A stretch of DNA of 26,273 nucleotides from CAYFXA01 sp964347135 (GTDB lineage: Bacteria > Patescibacteriota > Microgenomatia > PFEM01 > JAHIFH01). Positions 7,069-14,724 of this stretch are shown in pieces. The notes under the pieces are model-generated. The model was not told the DNA's origin. It did no database searches and saw only the letters and a list, made by a program, of their open reading frames with translations. The DNA lies in contig CAYFXA010000029.1 in NCBI GenBank assembly GCA_964347135.1, positions 1 through 26,273 on the forward strand. Direction: 5' to 3'. The position numbers and the translations under genes were made by a program. Numbering within the stretch: position 1 is the first letter of the stretch; the number at the start of each line of letters is the position of its first letter.

Positions 7069-8060
7069 GCTATCCTTGTCTTTTTTAAATTTTGATTAAA
7101 TAAATTTTCTAAAAAGGTGTAACCATAAATAGCAACGGTGGCAAAGCACAGCGGGGGATGTAGAAACCAAGCAACGTCCCGGTCAGCGATATATCCTTTT
7201 ATTGCTTCAATCAGAGGCCCGATGAAACTCAAGCAATAAAGAGCCGCCAAAATGAATTCGCTTTTCCTGTATCGACTAAGCCAAATAGTTTCTTCTTTTT
7301 TTGTTTTCAAACTTTTTCTTGCCAAAAACTCTTTTCCTGTCCTCACTCTCTTTCTTAAAAACTCGCCTATTGTTTTAATATGATGGTGATAAATTCCATA
7401 CCCTTTATAATTGCCAATTTTTCTGTATCCCTTTAAATAGGCTCTGGCGGAAATGTCTCCCTCATCAAAACTTTTTTCAAATCCGCCTAAAGATTCTAGA
7501 ACCTTCTTTCTCCATAAAAACCCATTGGCCCCTACCGCCGGGTATTTATTTTCCTTCACCGTGTAAATGATGTAGTTTCCCTTGTCCTCTTTAAAAGCGC
7601 AATTCTTCAATTGACTAAAGCGCCTGGCCAAAGGATACTCTAAACCCAATAAAGCACAATACCTATTGGCTAAATAATCATTTTTCTTTCTTAAATAATT
7701 TGACTCAACACCAAAAATATCAGGATTTTCCAATAAGGGAATGAGCAACTTCTCAAGCCAATCTTTTTGAACCACTTCATTATCAGCGTCAAGAAGGGCA
7801 ATTATTTGTCCCTGGGCATGCTTGATTCCAACCGCTTTGCCAATTTGAGCATCTCTTTTTTTATTGACTACGACTCGGGCACCATTATTTTTAGCAATCG
7901 CTGCTGTTTTATCCGAAGACTTTCCGTCAGCAACAATTATTTCAAATCTGTCTTTGGGATAGGTTTGTTTTGTAAGGCTTTTCAAGCATCTATCAAGATG
8001 CTCTTCAGCATTATAAGTGGGTATAACAATCGATACAAAAGGAGGATTTTTCTTTTTCAA
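7065..8060 (-). CDS. GT2 glycosyltransferase with C-terminal membrane helices
   Basis: A 331-aa GT-A fold enzyme. VSIVIPTYNAEE (about 9-20) is the nucleotide-binding start, FEIIVADGKSSDKT follows, and the metal-binding LLDADNE has DAD at 91-93. GGFEKSFDEGDISARA is the acceptor-side motif carrying the catalytic acid. Two hydrophobic helices near the C-terminus (about 272-290 and 298-318) anchor it to the inner face of the membrane, where it would transfer a nucleotide-activated sugar to a lipid-linked acceptor. The start is TTG at 8060: the GT-A strand begins only nine residues later and no ATG or GTG lies between. It sits 6 nt after the radical SAM gene and overlaps the methyltransferase gene by 4 nt. 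Confidence 0.85.
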   Translation of the reverse strand: MKKKNPPFVSIVIPTYNAEEHLDRCLKSLTKQTYPKDRFEIIVADGKSSDKTAAIAKNNGARVVVNKKRDAQIGKAVGIKHAQGQIIALLDADNEVVQKDWLEKLLIPLLENPDIFGVESNYLRKKNDYLANRYCALLGLEYPLARRFSQLKNCAFKEDKGNYIIYTVKENKYPAVGANGFLWRKKVLESLGGFEKSFDEGDISARAYLKGYRKIGNYKGYGIYHHHIKTIGEFLRKRVRTGKEFLARKSLKTKKEETIWLSRYRKSEFILAALYCLSFIGPLIEAIKGYIADRDVAWFLHPPLCFATVAIYGYTFLENLFNQNLKKTRIA

Positions 8061-8066
8061 TTTATC

Positions 8067-9521
8067 TCAATCAACAGTGAATCTTCTAAAGTAACCTTTG
8101 ACTAATTCCAAAAATCTTTTAATATCCGCTCCTGACCTTATTCCCAAAATTCGTTTGGATAGGTGCTTTGGCCTAACGTAAAACTCTTTGTACATTCTTC
8201 CCATTGAATCTCTGAGGTATTTTTTTGAAAGACCAGGGTACTCAATCACGCCCCCCATTTCACCATCAAAATCAGCCCAGCGTTTAACCTTGAGGCTTTT
8301 ATTTCTTTTGGCTATTTTGTAAAATTCCGTTCCTGGGTAAGGAAGCGCTAATGAACATTGAATGGTATCGGAATCTAATTCCTTAGCAAATTTTATTGTC
8401 TGCTCGATTGTTTCTTTAGTTTCCCCAGGCAGTCCAAACATGTAGGCGGCGTGAGTCTTGATCCCTGCTTGATGGGTTAGTTTGAACGCCCTCCTAATCT
8501 GCTCAAGGGTTGTTCCCTTCCTAGCGTTGTTAAGAATTTTTTGGGAGCCCGATTCAACCCCATAAAGAATCTTGATGCAACCTGCTTTTTTCATTTTTTT
8601 CAGCATTATTTCTGAAATAGGGGTCACCCTCATTTCGGTAATCCAGGGTAATTTAATCCCTGATTTTATAATCGCATCACAAACCTCAATCACCCTTTTT
8701 TCAGTGATATTAAAAAGGTCATCATCAAAATAAATCTCCTTGGCTCCGTATTCTTTAATCAAATACTTCATCTCTTCAACAACTTTTTTTGGGTTTCTCA
8801 ACCTAACGGTGTGTTGGTAAAGCGTTTTTGGCCATAAACAAAAAATGCATTGAAAGGGGCAACCGATGCTGGTTAACATTAAGAGTTGGGGCTCATAAGT
8901 GTAGTGGCCCATTAAATAATCCCTGGGGTCGAGCAAATGTCGTGCTGGATAAGGAAGGGTGTCAATATTTTGAACAAGAGGTCTATCGGGATTGCTTTTA
9001 ATCTGTTTTCCCTGACGAAAGGTTAAGCCCTTTACTTTGTCTAATTTTCTTTTTTTATTGATTGCCCTAGCCAAATCCAGCAAGGTATAAAAACACTCTC
9101 CCCTAGCAACGCTGCTGATAAATGGATTATCTTTTACTAGCTCTTTTGCATAAACGGTTGCGTGGGGACCAATAAGGGTAATATGAGACTGATATTTTTT
9201 AGAAATTGATGCTGCTGTTTTTAAATCAATGATTCGCGAAGGAGCAGAAGTTTCCATTATCACCAAACCAGGTTTCAATTTAGCAATCATATCACTCGTT
9301 TCTTTGACAGAGTAATTTTTAACAGCCGCGTCAATAACGGTTACCTCAAACCCACCTTTTTCCAAAACAGCGGCAGCATACATTAAGTAAAGGGGATATT
9401 TAGGAAAAATTCTGGTTTTAAAAAGCTTTCCTACTGGAACAGCGTGAGGCCACCTGTCAGCTGATCTAGCAATGTAACTTTTTTTATTAATGTTGGGAGG
9501 ATTCAAAAGAACTACTTTCAT
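8067..9521 (-). CDS. B12-binding-type radical SAM protein (BchE/anaerobic C-methylase-like)
   Basis: A 484-aa protein. The N-terminal third (about 1-165) has the Rossmann-like B12-binding layout of this class: PLYLMYAAAVLEKGGFEV, LVIMETSAP, HITLIGPHAT and SVARGE. The radical SAM core carries CPFQCIFC (C221, C225, C228; CX3CX2C) for the 4Fe-4S cluster. Core motifs EIYFDDDLF, ITEMRVTP, ILYGVESGSQ and AAYMFGLPGET follow, then a C-terminal tail of about 90 residues. Family members do radical C-methylation or cyclisation on unactivated carbons. In this glycan operon a sugar or lipid-chain methylation is plausible but unproven. It starts with ATG one base after the GT4 stop. It is a distant paralogue of the radical SAM gene at 14725-16266 (shared FRQGKQ block). 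Confidence 0.85.
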   Translation of the reverse strand: MKVVLLNPPNINKKSYIARSADRWPHAVPVGKLFKTRIFPKYPLYLMYAAAVLEKGGFEVTVIDAAVKNYSVKETSDMIAKLKPGLVIMETSAPSRIIDLKTAASISKKYQSHITLIGPHATVYAKELVKDNPFISSVARGECFYTLLDLARAINKKRKLDKVKGLTFRQGKQIKSNPDRPLVQNIDTLPYPARHLLDPRDYLMGHYTYEPQLLMLTSIGCPFQCIFCLWPKTLYQHTVRLRNPKKVVEEMKYLIKEYGAKEIYFDDDLFNITEKRVIEVCDAIIKSGIKLPWITEMRVTPISEIMLKKMKKAGCIKILYGVESGSQKILNNARKGTTLEQIRRAFKLTHQAGIKTHAAYMFGLPGETKETIEQTIKFAKELDSDTIQCSLALPYPGTEFYKIAKRNKSLKVKRWADFDGEMGGVIEYPGLSKKYLRDSMGRMYKEFYVRPKHLSKRILGIRSGADIKRFLELVKGYFRRFTVD

Positions 9522-9522
9522 T

Positions 9523-10716
9523 TTAATCTAAAGCATTTTGACATATTCTATCAATTCTATCAACCAGGAACGACCAGCGATAATCTTTGACTCTCTTTTT
9601 CATTTTTTTATCCAGTAACTTTCCTTTTTTCTCCTTCTTTAATATTTTTGCCAACCCACTAGCCATTGCTTTTGGATTGCCTGCTTTAACAAAAACACCC
9701 AAGTTTCCAAGAATCAGTTTCCTATCGCCAACATTACTCGTTAGCACAGGAATTCCCAGATACATTGCCTCTAAGATTTTCAAAGGACAACGACCAAGGT
9801 TTCCTAAATATTTTGGGTCAACCGGATCAACAACCACATCAGCAACAGAAAGGTAGTTTTTCATTTTTTCTGGCTGAATTCTACCAAGCCAAAAGATATC
9901 CTTATTAATTTTTAAATCTTTGCCCATTGATTTTAGATAATCCTCGTCTTTACCATCGCCCACAATAACAAGCTTCACCTTTCTAAAACTGGATTTGGTT
10001 TTAAGACTTTTAAAGGCTTTAAGAAGGATATCCACATTATGACCAGTTGAAAGATTGAGGTCACCAAAATAAAGGATTATTTTTTCGTCTCTTAGCTTCT
10101 GGTAAATCGGCGGCTTGGTTGGATTTCTAAACCTTTCTTCATCAACCCCATTGGGAATGTAGGTTATTTTTTTTGCAGAAACGCCTAGCTTTTGCAACCT
10201 TTTTTTAGTAAAAGTGGTATTACTAATTACCTGATTGCAAATTTTGGGAAAATTATCCTCAAACAAGCTGATAAGCCAAGACTGAAATTTTCCTTGGGCC
10301 AAATTAGTGAAAGCCTCATAATCATCGCAATCAACAATCACTGGCTTTCTTTTCAGGGCTTTTATAATCAGGGTGGCTGAAGCGGAAACAGGCAAAGGTT
10401 TACCCACGTAAATCAAATCGGGGTTAATTCTTAGTCCTTGCTGAATCATTCTCAATAAATTTTTAAAAGCAATTATGAAAAGAGAGATAGTGGAATAATG
10501 TTTTCTTCCCGTCTTTGTCTTCTTAAAAAACGTTGGCCCAATGAATCGAATCAGGACTCTTTTTGCCGGTCGTTGCCTTTGGCCTTTTTGCTGATGGGAA
10601 GGCATTAAAATTTCAATTTCGTGACCTTTTCTAGCCAGTCCCTTGGCAATAGGAAGAAATCTTCCCACCCATGAGCCAGTATCTTCCGGAATGTCAAGTA
10701 AGATTAAAATTTTCAT
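9523..10716 (-). CDS. GT4 family glycosyltransferase (GT-B)
   Basis: A 397-aa GT-B enzyme. The N-terminal Rossmann domain starts MKILILLDIPEDTGSWVGRF and runs to about 195. The C-terminal domain has IILYFGDLNLSTGHN, VKLVIVGDGKDEDYL, IFWLGRIQPEKMKNYL, and the donor-binding PLKILEAMYLGIPVLTS with Glu near 316. It would transfer a sugar from a nucleotide donor in the cytoplasm, with retention. The first Glu of the usual EX7E pair is replaced (Gly near 308), so only the second is kept. The ATG start forms ATGA with the upstream methyltransferase stop. Confidence 0.87.
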   Translation of the reverse strand: MKILILLDIPEDTGSWVGRFLPIAKGLARKGHEIEILMPSHQQKGQRQRPAKRVLIRFIGPTFFKKTKTGRKHYSTISLFIIAFKNLLRMIQQGLRINPDLIYVGKPLPVSASATLIIKALKRKPVIVDCDDYEAFTNLAQGKFQSWLISLFEDNFPKICNQVISNTTFTKKRLQKLGVSAKKITYIPNGVDEERFRNPTKPPIYQKLRDEKIILYFGDLNLSTGHNVDILLKAFKSLKTKSSFRKVKLVIVGDGKDEDYLKSMGKDLKINKDIFWLGRIQPEKMKNYLSVADVVVDPVDPKYLGNLGRCPLKILEAMYLGIPVLTSNVGDRKLILGNLGVFVKAGNPKAMASGLAKILKKEKKGKLLDKKMKKRVKDYRWSFLVDRIDRICQNALD

Positions 10717-11441
10717 TTTTTACGAATTTTAACACCTATAAAATAGGAATGTGTTGGATCAATTTTCTCAAATAATTTTGAAAGTCTAGGGCTAAAAATT
10801 GGAAAATAACCAATACCAAAAAAAATTTCAACCCTAAAACCATATTGGCGCATAATATCAACCAATCCTTGTTTTGTAAATATTTTTTGATGAGGAATTA
10901 TATCGGGCATTCTTTTTTTGTAATTAGGAGAAAGTTTATTGCCTAGAAAATAATTCTTGCTTATATGCTGAGAAAAAGCTTGCTGTCCCAAACTTAAAGC
11001 CAAAAGGTTGTGCCAAGAGCTCAAATTTTCGGTGCAAATCACTGCATAGCCGCCTTTTTTTAAAACTCTGTAAGTTTCACTAATAAAAAGGTCAGGATTT
11101 TGAAGATGTTCAATAACCTGATCCGCGCCTATAACATCAACAGAACTATCAGATATTGGAAACATTTTATTTAAATCACTCACATAAGTCTCAATTCCTT
11201 TTCTTTTTGCTTTTGAAAGTCTATCTTTGTCTAAATCTATCCCCAAAATCTTTTCTGCCTTAATTTTTTTTGCGACTTTAAGAGTAAGTTTGCCATCACC
11301 AATCCCCAATCCTAGGAACACTTTACCTTTTCCATCAAAATAAGTAATGTATCTTTTCTCCCTATAGGATGCTAGGATGTTATATCTATCTTTAATTTTT
11401 TTGGACAAGAATTGGTTTGCCCCAGTGTTTATTTTTCGCAT
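10713..11441 (-). CDS. Class I SAM-dependent methyltransferase
   Basis: A 242-aa protein with motif I VFLGLGIGDGKLTLKVAK (about 41-58), acidic strand-2 end ILGIDLDKDRL (about 66-75), VDVIGADQVIEHLQNPD and YRVLKKGGYAVICTEN. The late region has IIPHQKIFTKQGLVDIMRQY and a hydrophobic C-terminus. The usual Asp/Glu just before the glycine motif is replaced (FLGLG rather than LDLG), a small departure. It is sandwiched between two GT4 genes, overlapping one by 13 nt and the other by 4 nt, which ties it to glycan decoration. The substrate is not readable. Confidence 0.83.
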   Translation of the reverse strand: MRKINTGANQFLSKKIKDRYNILASYREKRYITYFDGKGKVFLGLGIGDGKLTLKVAKKIKAEKILGIDLDKDRLSKAKRKGIETYVSDLNKMFPISDSSVDVIGADQVIEHLQNPDLFISETYRVLKKGGYAVICTENLSSWHNLLALSLGQQAFSQHISKNYFLGNKLSPNYKKRMPDIIPHQKIFTKQGLVDIMRQYGFRVEIFFGIGYFPIFSPRLSKLFEKIDPTHSYFIGVKIRKK

Positions 11442-12601
11442 AAAATAGACCTTTTATAAATTTTCTTTAAATCCTTAGCTATCTTCAGGATATCATAACC
11501 TTGAGATGAATTAAGAGCGTTTTTTTTCAATTTTTGTTTTAATAAATTATCTTCCAAAAGTCTTCCTGTTTTTTCTGCTAATTCTTCTGGGTTTTTAAAC
11601 AACAATCCGTTAACCCCATCCTTGATAAACTCTTTTAATTCTTTAATATTTGAGGCAATAATTGGTTTTCCACAGGCAAAAGCTTCAATAAGAGTGATAG
11701 GTACTCCTAAAATTCCGTGCATGGTTGTTAAAGGGTAAACAAACAAATCAGCTGACTCCATTAGGGCTGCCACCTCTTGTTTTCCTTCAAGAAACCTTAC
11801 ATTTTTCTTAAAAGGGACGATTGTTTTTAATACCTTTTCTTTGCTTGCTTGATAATCATAAAAATTACCCCTTTGGCCGCTAGTGGCAATAACAAACACT
11901 GCCTGGGGATGCTTTTTTAGCACTTTGGGAATCGCTTTAAGAAAAGTAAAAATTCCTTTTCGTTTATCAAGTAAACCTAAGTAAAGGATTAGGGGAGTTT
12001 TAATAGAAACACGAAGCTCTTTTCGATAATCCTTTTTACGATTTTTAAGAAATTCTTTGGTGTTAATTCCTAAAGGAATGCAAGTTGCGCTTTGAGAAGA
12101 ATAGGCTTTTAGCTCTCTAAGCATTTTTTTGGAAGTACAAATAACCTTATCTATTCTTCCCAAAATTAATTTATAAGAGCCAAGGGCTCCGGTACTGTGA
12201 GTGCAAATTGTGTGAATCGTTTCTGTTCCGGTTAATTTTCCTAAAAGCCAGGTTCTATTGATTAATAATGGCGAGGAAGAATATTCATGAATAATGTCAA
12301 ACTTTTCTTTTTTGGCTAACTGCCGGGCCTTAAAGAAGAATAAAATTCGGGTCAAATAAAAATAAAACCGGGGCAAATTTTTGAATGAATTATTGATATA
12401 AAAGAAATCAATTCCATGTTTCTCTTTTTGATTTTTAAACCAACTTTTCCATTCAGGAATCGCCCACTTCTCTATGGAGGTCAGTATAGAAATATCTACT
12501 CCTAACGAGGCTAATTCTTTTTGGAGTTCATAAATTGACTTCATCCCCGTCATTTCAACGGCTGGAGGCCAAACTCCATCAACAACAATCAAAACTTTCA
12601 T
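11429..12601 (-). CDS. GT4 family glycosyltransferase (GT-B)
   Basis: A 390-aa GT-B enzyme. The N-terminal domain has MKVLIVVDGVWPPAVEMTG, FDIIHEYSSSPLL and VICTSKKMLRELK. The C-terminal domain has CIPLGINTKEF, PLILYLGLLDKRKGIFTF, AVFVIATSGQRG, VRFLEGKQEVAALMESADLF, and the donor-binding TLIEAFACGKPIIASN with Glu near 306. The upstream Glu of EX7E is absent (Leu near 298). This is a typical cytoplasmic retaining glycosyltransferase of capsule/O-antigen type. The ATG at 12601 lies one base after the nucleotidyltransferase stop, and its own end overlaps the next gene by 13 nt. Confidence 0.87.
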   Translation of the reverse strand: MKVLIVVDGVWPPAVEMTGMKSIYELQKELASLGVDISILTSIEKWAIPEWKSWFKNQKEKHGIDFFYINNSFKNLPRFYFYLTRILFFFKARQLAKKEKFDIIHEYSSSPLLINRTWLLGKLTGTETIHTICTHSTGALGSYKLILGRIDKVICTSKKMLRELKAYSSQSATCIPLGINTKEFLKNRKKDYRKELRVSIKTPLILYLGLLDKRKGIFTFLKAIPKVLKKHPQAVFVIATSGQRGNFYDYQASKEKVLKTIVPFKKNVRFLEGKQEVAALMESADLFVYPLTTMHGILGVPITLIEAFACGKPIIASNIKELKEFIKDGVNGLLFKNPEELAEKTGRLLEDNLLKQKLKKNALNSSQGYDILKIAKDLKKIYKRSILCEK

Positions 12602-12602
12602 A

Positions 12603-13649
12603 TCACCACTTTAATTTATTAAACTCAAACCAGTCACCATAAACAGGCACTCGTGTTCCTTTGGTAAGGTAAAATCTTGATTTAGCGAAAAAATAATAAG
12701 CCAGTTGATATAAGTCAAGGCGGCGCTGCCTTTTTATTCTTTCCCAAAATATCTTGATTGTAAAAATGGTTGGGAATATAAAGGGAAATCGAACTGGAGG
12801 AGGTATCGCTTTTGCCAAAATGTTCTGCTTGCTTAAAGCTTGTTCCAGTCTGCTTTTGGGAAACATCAAACGCTCTAAACCAATAAGAATTTCCAAGAAT
12901 TCTTTGAAGGCTTCAATCCAACCGTGCTTTTCTGCTTGTTTAAACACTTTAGCGAACTCCACCTCCGAAGAGTTTTCAACCAGATACAAAAATTCCAGCA
13001 AAGGAATGTAATATCTCTCATAAAGCAAATTAAGAACCGTTAATGTCCAATCAACGGTTTTGCTTGGAACAAGACATTTAACGCCTTCTATTTGGCTTTC
13101 TCTGTAATCTTGCCAAAGAAATTTTTGGTCTAAAAAAGGAGAACTGTGCCAATAAAAATGTTTGTGAAGGTCAATCCTTTCCAAGCCTGGAATATAAATA
13201 TCACTTTGGTCTTTGGGTTGATATTCATTAATTCTGGCCTCACTCATTCTCATTAACTCTTCTGCCTTTTTAAAATCCTTGGGATGAACTAAGACATCCA
13301 AATCAAAAGTAATGTAAGAAAGCGTTTTCTCTGTTTTAACAATAAGAAAAGAAATTTTTGCCTTGGTCAAAACTTTTTTAACTAATCTTAATGTTTTTTT
13401 CAGCTTATCCAACCTTTTATCCCCCTCAACTAATATTTGATTGATATTTTTTTTTAAATAAGGGGTTTGGCTGGCTTTTTTTGCCTGGGAAAGATTTTTT
13501 GCCAAGGAATACAAAACCCTGTTTGCCGAAGCTAACTTAAAAAGTCGTTGCCATTCTTGGTTTTTAAAATCACTTTGGTTTAGTTTATACCCCAAAAGGC
13601 ATTTGAATAATATTTGGCTTTCGTTGGTTAAATTTTCTGTTTTAATCAT
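12603..13649 (-). CDS. Nucleotidyltransferase-fold protein (NTP_transf_5-like)
   Basis: A 348-aa soluble protein. An N-terminal helical region has WQRLFKLASANRVLYSLAKN. Near 101-121 comes FLIVKTEKTLSYITFDLDVL (DLD at 116-118), which fits the paired metal-binding aspartates of the polymerase-beta nucleotidyltransferase fold. ERIDLHKHFYW (about 158-168) gives the third acidic residue (D161) and a His. A C-terminal all-helical part contains VLNLLYERYYIPLLEFLYLV. This order matches the uncharacterised NTP_transf_5 family, often found in polysaccharide and RiPP loci. It would transfer a nucleotide onto a small substrate or protein. It directly follows the kinase gene with 2 nt between. The typical Gly-Ser of classical nucleotidyltransferases is not evident, so the assignment is moderate. 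Confidence 0.6.
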   Translation of the reverse strand: MIKTENLTNESQILFKCLLGYKLNQSDFKNQEWQRLFKLASANRVLYSLAKNLSQAKKASQTPYLKKNINQILVEGDKRLDKLKKTLRLVKKVLTKAKISFLIVKTEKTLSYITFDLDVLVHPKDFKKAEELMRMSEARINEYQPKDQSDIYIPGLERIDLHKHFYWHSSPFLDQKFLWQDYRESQIEGVKCLVPSKTVDWTLTVLNLLYERYYIPLLEFLYLVENSSEVEFAKVFKQAEKHGWIEAFKEFLEILIGLERLMFPKSRLEQALSKQNILAKAIPPPVRFPFIFPTIFTIKIFWERIKRQRRLDLYQLAYYFFAKSRFYLTKGTRVPVYGDWFEFNKLKW

Positions 13650-13651
13650 AA

Positions 13652-14269
13652 CTAAATTTTTGTTTCCTTGGTTATCAACTCAAGAGTTTCGTTTATTGTT
13701 TTAACAAGCGTTTTTTCTGTGTTAATAACTGGTAGGTCTTTAGCTTTCGCCATTTTTAAATATCGGCGCTGTTGCCGCTTATAATAATCAAGGCTTGCTT
13801 TATCACCAGCTTTTTTTCTTTGGTAAGCGGTTTGAGGAGAAACATCAAAGACCAAACCAACATCAGGTTTGGGTAAAGATAAAAACATTTTTCTTATAAA
13901 AAAATTGCTGTAGCCAAGATCTTCGTAACTAATGAGGTAGTCATAGAAATATCTATCAAAGATAATAATTGTTTTTCTTTTAAAAATTGAAACTAAGTAA
14001 ACAAAGCAGCACTCAAAAAAAATAAAATAGGGCCAGATTTTGAATAAAAATCTTTTCTGCTTCCTTCCAGTGTCAAGGTATTCTTTTGTCATTTCTTTGG
14101 TATCTTTTCTGGTTAGATAGCCCCATAAATTTAACAATTTATCTAAAAAAACGTGATCAAACCCAGGCCGATAGTCAACCTTCTTTCCTTTTTTTTCAAG
14201 AATTTTTTTTATTTCTTTGGCAACAGTAGTTTTACCGCTACCATCGTTTCCCATGAAAGCAATAATCAT
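13652..14269 (-). CDS. Thymidylate-kinase-like P-loop kinase
   Basis: A 205-aa protein with a Walker A loop AFMGNDGSGKTTVAKEI (GNDGSGKTT at 7-15), DRYFYDYLISYEDLG (DRY at 105-107) and GLVFDVSPQTAYQRK (about 138-152). This is the order of thymidylate kinase: P-loop, DR(Y/W), then the LID region. A hydrophobic stretch (about 78-96) and a long basic middle differ from housekeeping Tmk, and its place in a glycan operon argues against simple dTMP kinase duty. I infer phosphorylation of a sugar, alditol or lipid intermediate, perhaps paired with the nucleotidyltransferase encoded next. The ATG forms ATGA with the upstream membrane hydrolase stop. A genuine dTMP kinase cannot be excluded. Confidence 0.75.
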   Translation of the reverse strand: MIIAFMGNDGSGKTTVAKEIKKILEKKGKKVDYRPGFDHVFLDKLLNLWGYLTRKDTKEMTKEYLDTGRKQKRFLFKIWPYFIFFECCFVYLVSIFKRKTIIIFDRYFYDYLISYEDLGYSNFFIRKMFLSLPKPDVGLVFDVSPQTAYQRKKAGDKASLDYYKRQQRRYLKMAKAKDLPVINTEKTLVKTINETLELITKETKI

Positions 14270-14721
14270 AAAAGGTTGTTAAAACTCTGCAAACTAAAGT
14301 TATTTAATAAACGATAAATAAAAGAATAAGCTAATGGGTGATGGGAAAAAGAAAAATGGTCCAAAAAAAGGTGCAAGCCATAAGGTAAAATAATCGCCCA
14401 CATTAGCCCTTTAATTTTAAATCTTTTCTCAAAAATTTTTCCTAATAAAGCAAAAATGGGAATGTACTCCCAGCCATGTAAGGGAACATAGATTTTTCCA
14501 GAAGACTCCATATAACTAACAACATCAAAGAAATCAATTGGGTTTCCTTTTAAACCATAATAAGCAAAATAATCAAACCAATGGTCAAGGTCAATAAAAA
14601 AACCAAAGAAAAAACAAATTGGGATTAAGCGCCAATTTCGATAGCGCCAATAAAGAAAAAGGGCAATGACTAAAGTAACCAAGAAATGTTGTAGCTCTGA
14701 GGTAAATAAAAATTGTTCCAT
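14266..14721 (-). CDS. YdjM/DUF457-like membrane-bound metal-dependent hydrolase
   Basis: A 151-aa integral membrane protein with three or four helices. Polar residues are spaced as possible metal ligands: H12, FIDLDHWFDYF (D44, D46, H47), PLHGWEY (H82, E85) and LPYGLHLFLDHFSF (H117, D121, H122). This pattern of buried His/Asp at helix ends resembles the YdjM/DUF457 group of predicted membrane-bound metal-dependent hydrolases, whose substrates are mostly unknown. It lies second in operon B, 3 nt after the radical SAM gene and overlapping the kinase gene by 4 nt. A role in lipid-linked intermediate turnover is a guess from context. Confidence 0.6.
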   Translation of the reverse strand: MEQFLFTSELQHFLVTLVIALFLYWRYRNWRLIPICFFFGFFIDLDHWFDYFAYYGLKGNPIDFFDVVSYMESSGKIYVPLHGWEYIPIFALLGKIFEKRFKIKGLMWAIILPYGLHLFLDHFSFSHHPLAYSFIYRLLNNFSLQSFNNLL

Positions 14722-14724
14722 TTT

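Noticed and set aside
12754..13011. Plus-strand open frame opposite the nucleotidyltransferase gene.
   Set aside because: It lies wholly within the minus-strand gene, has no recognisable domain, and similar antisense frames occur opposite several genes here as composition shadows.
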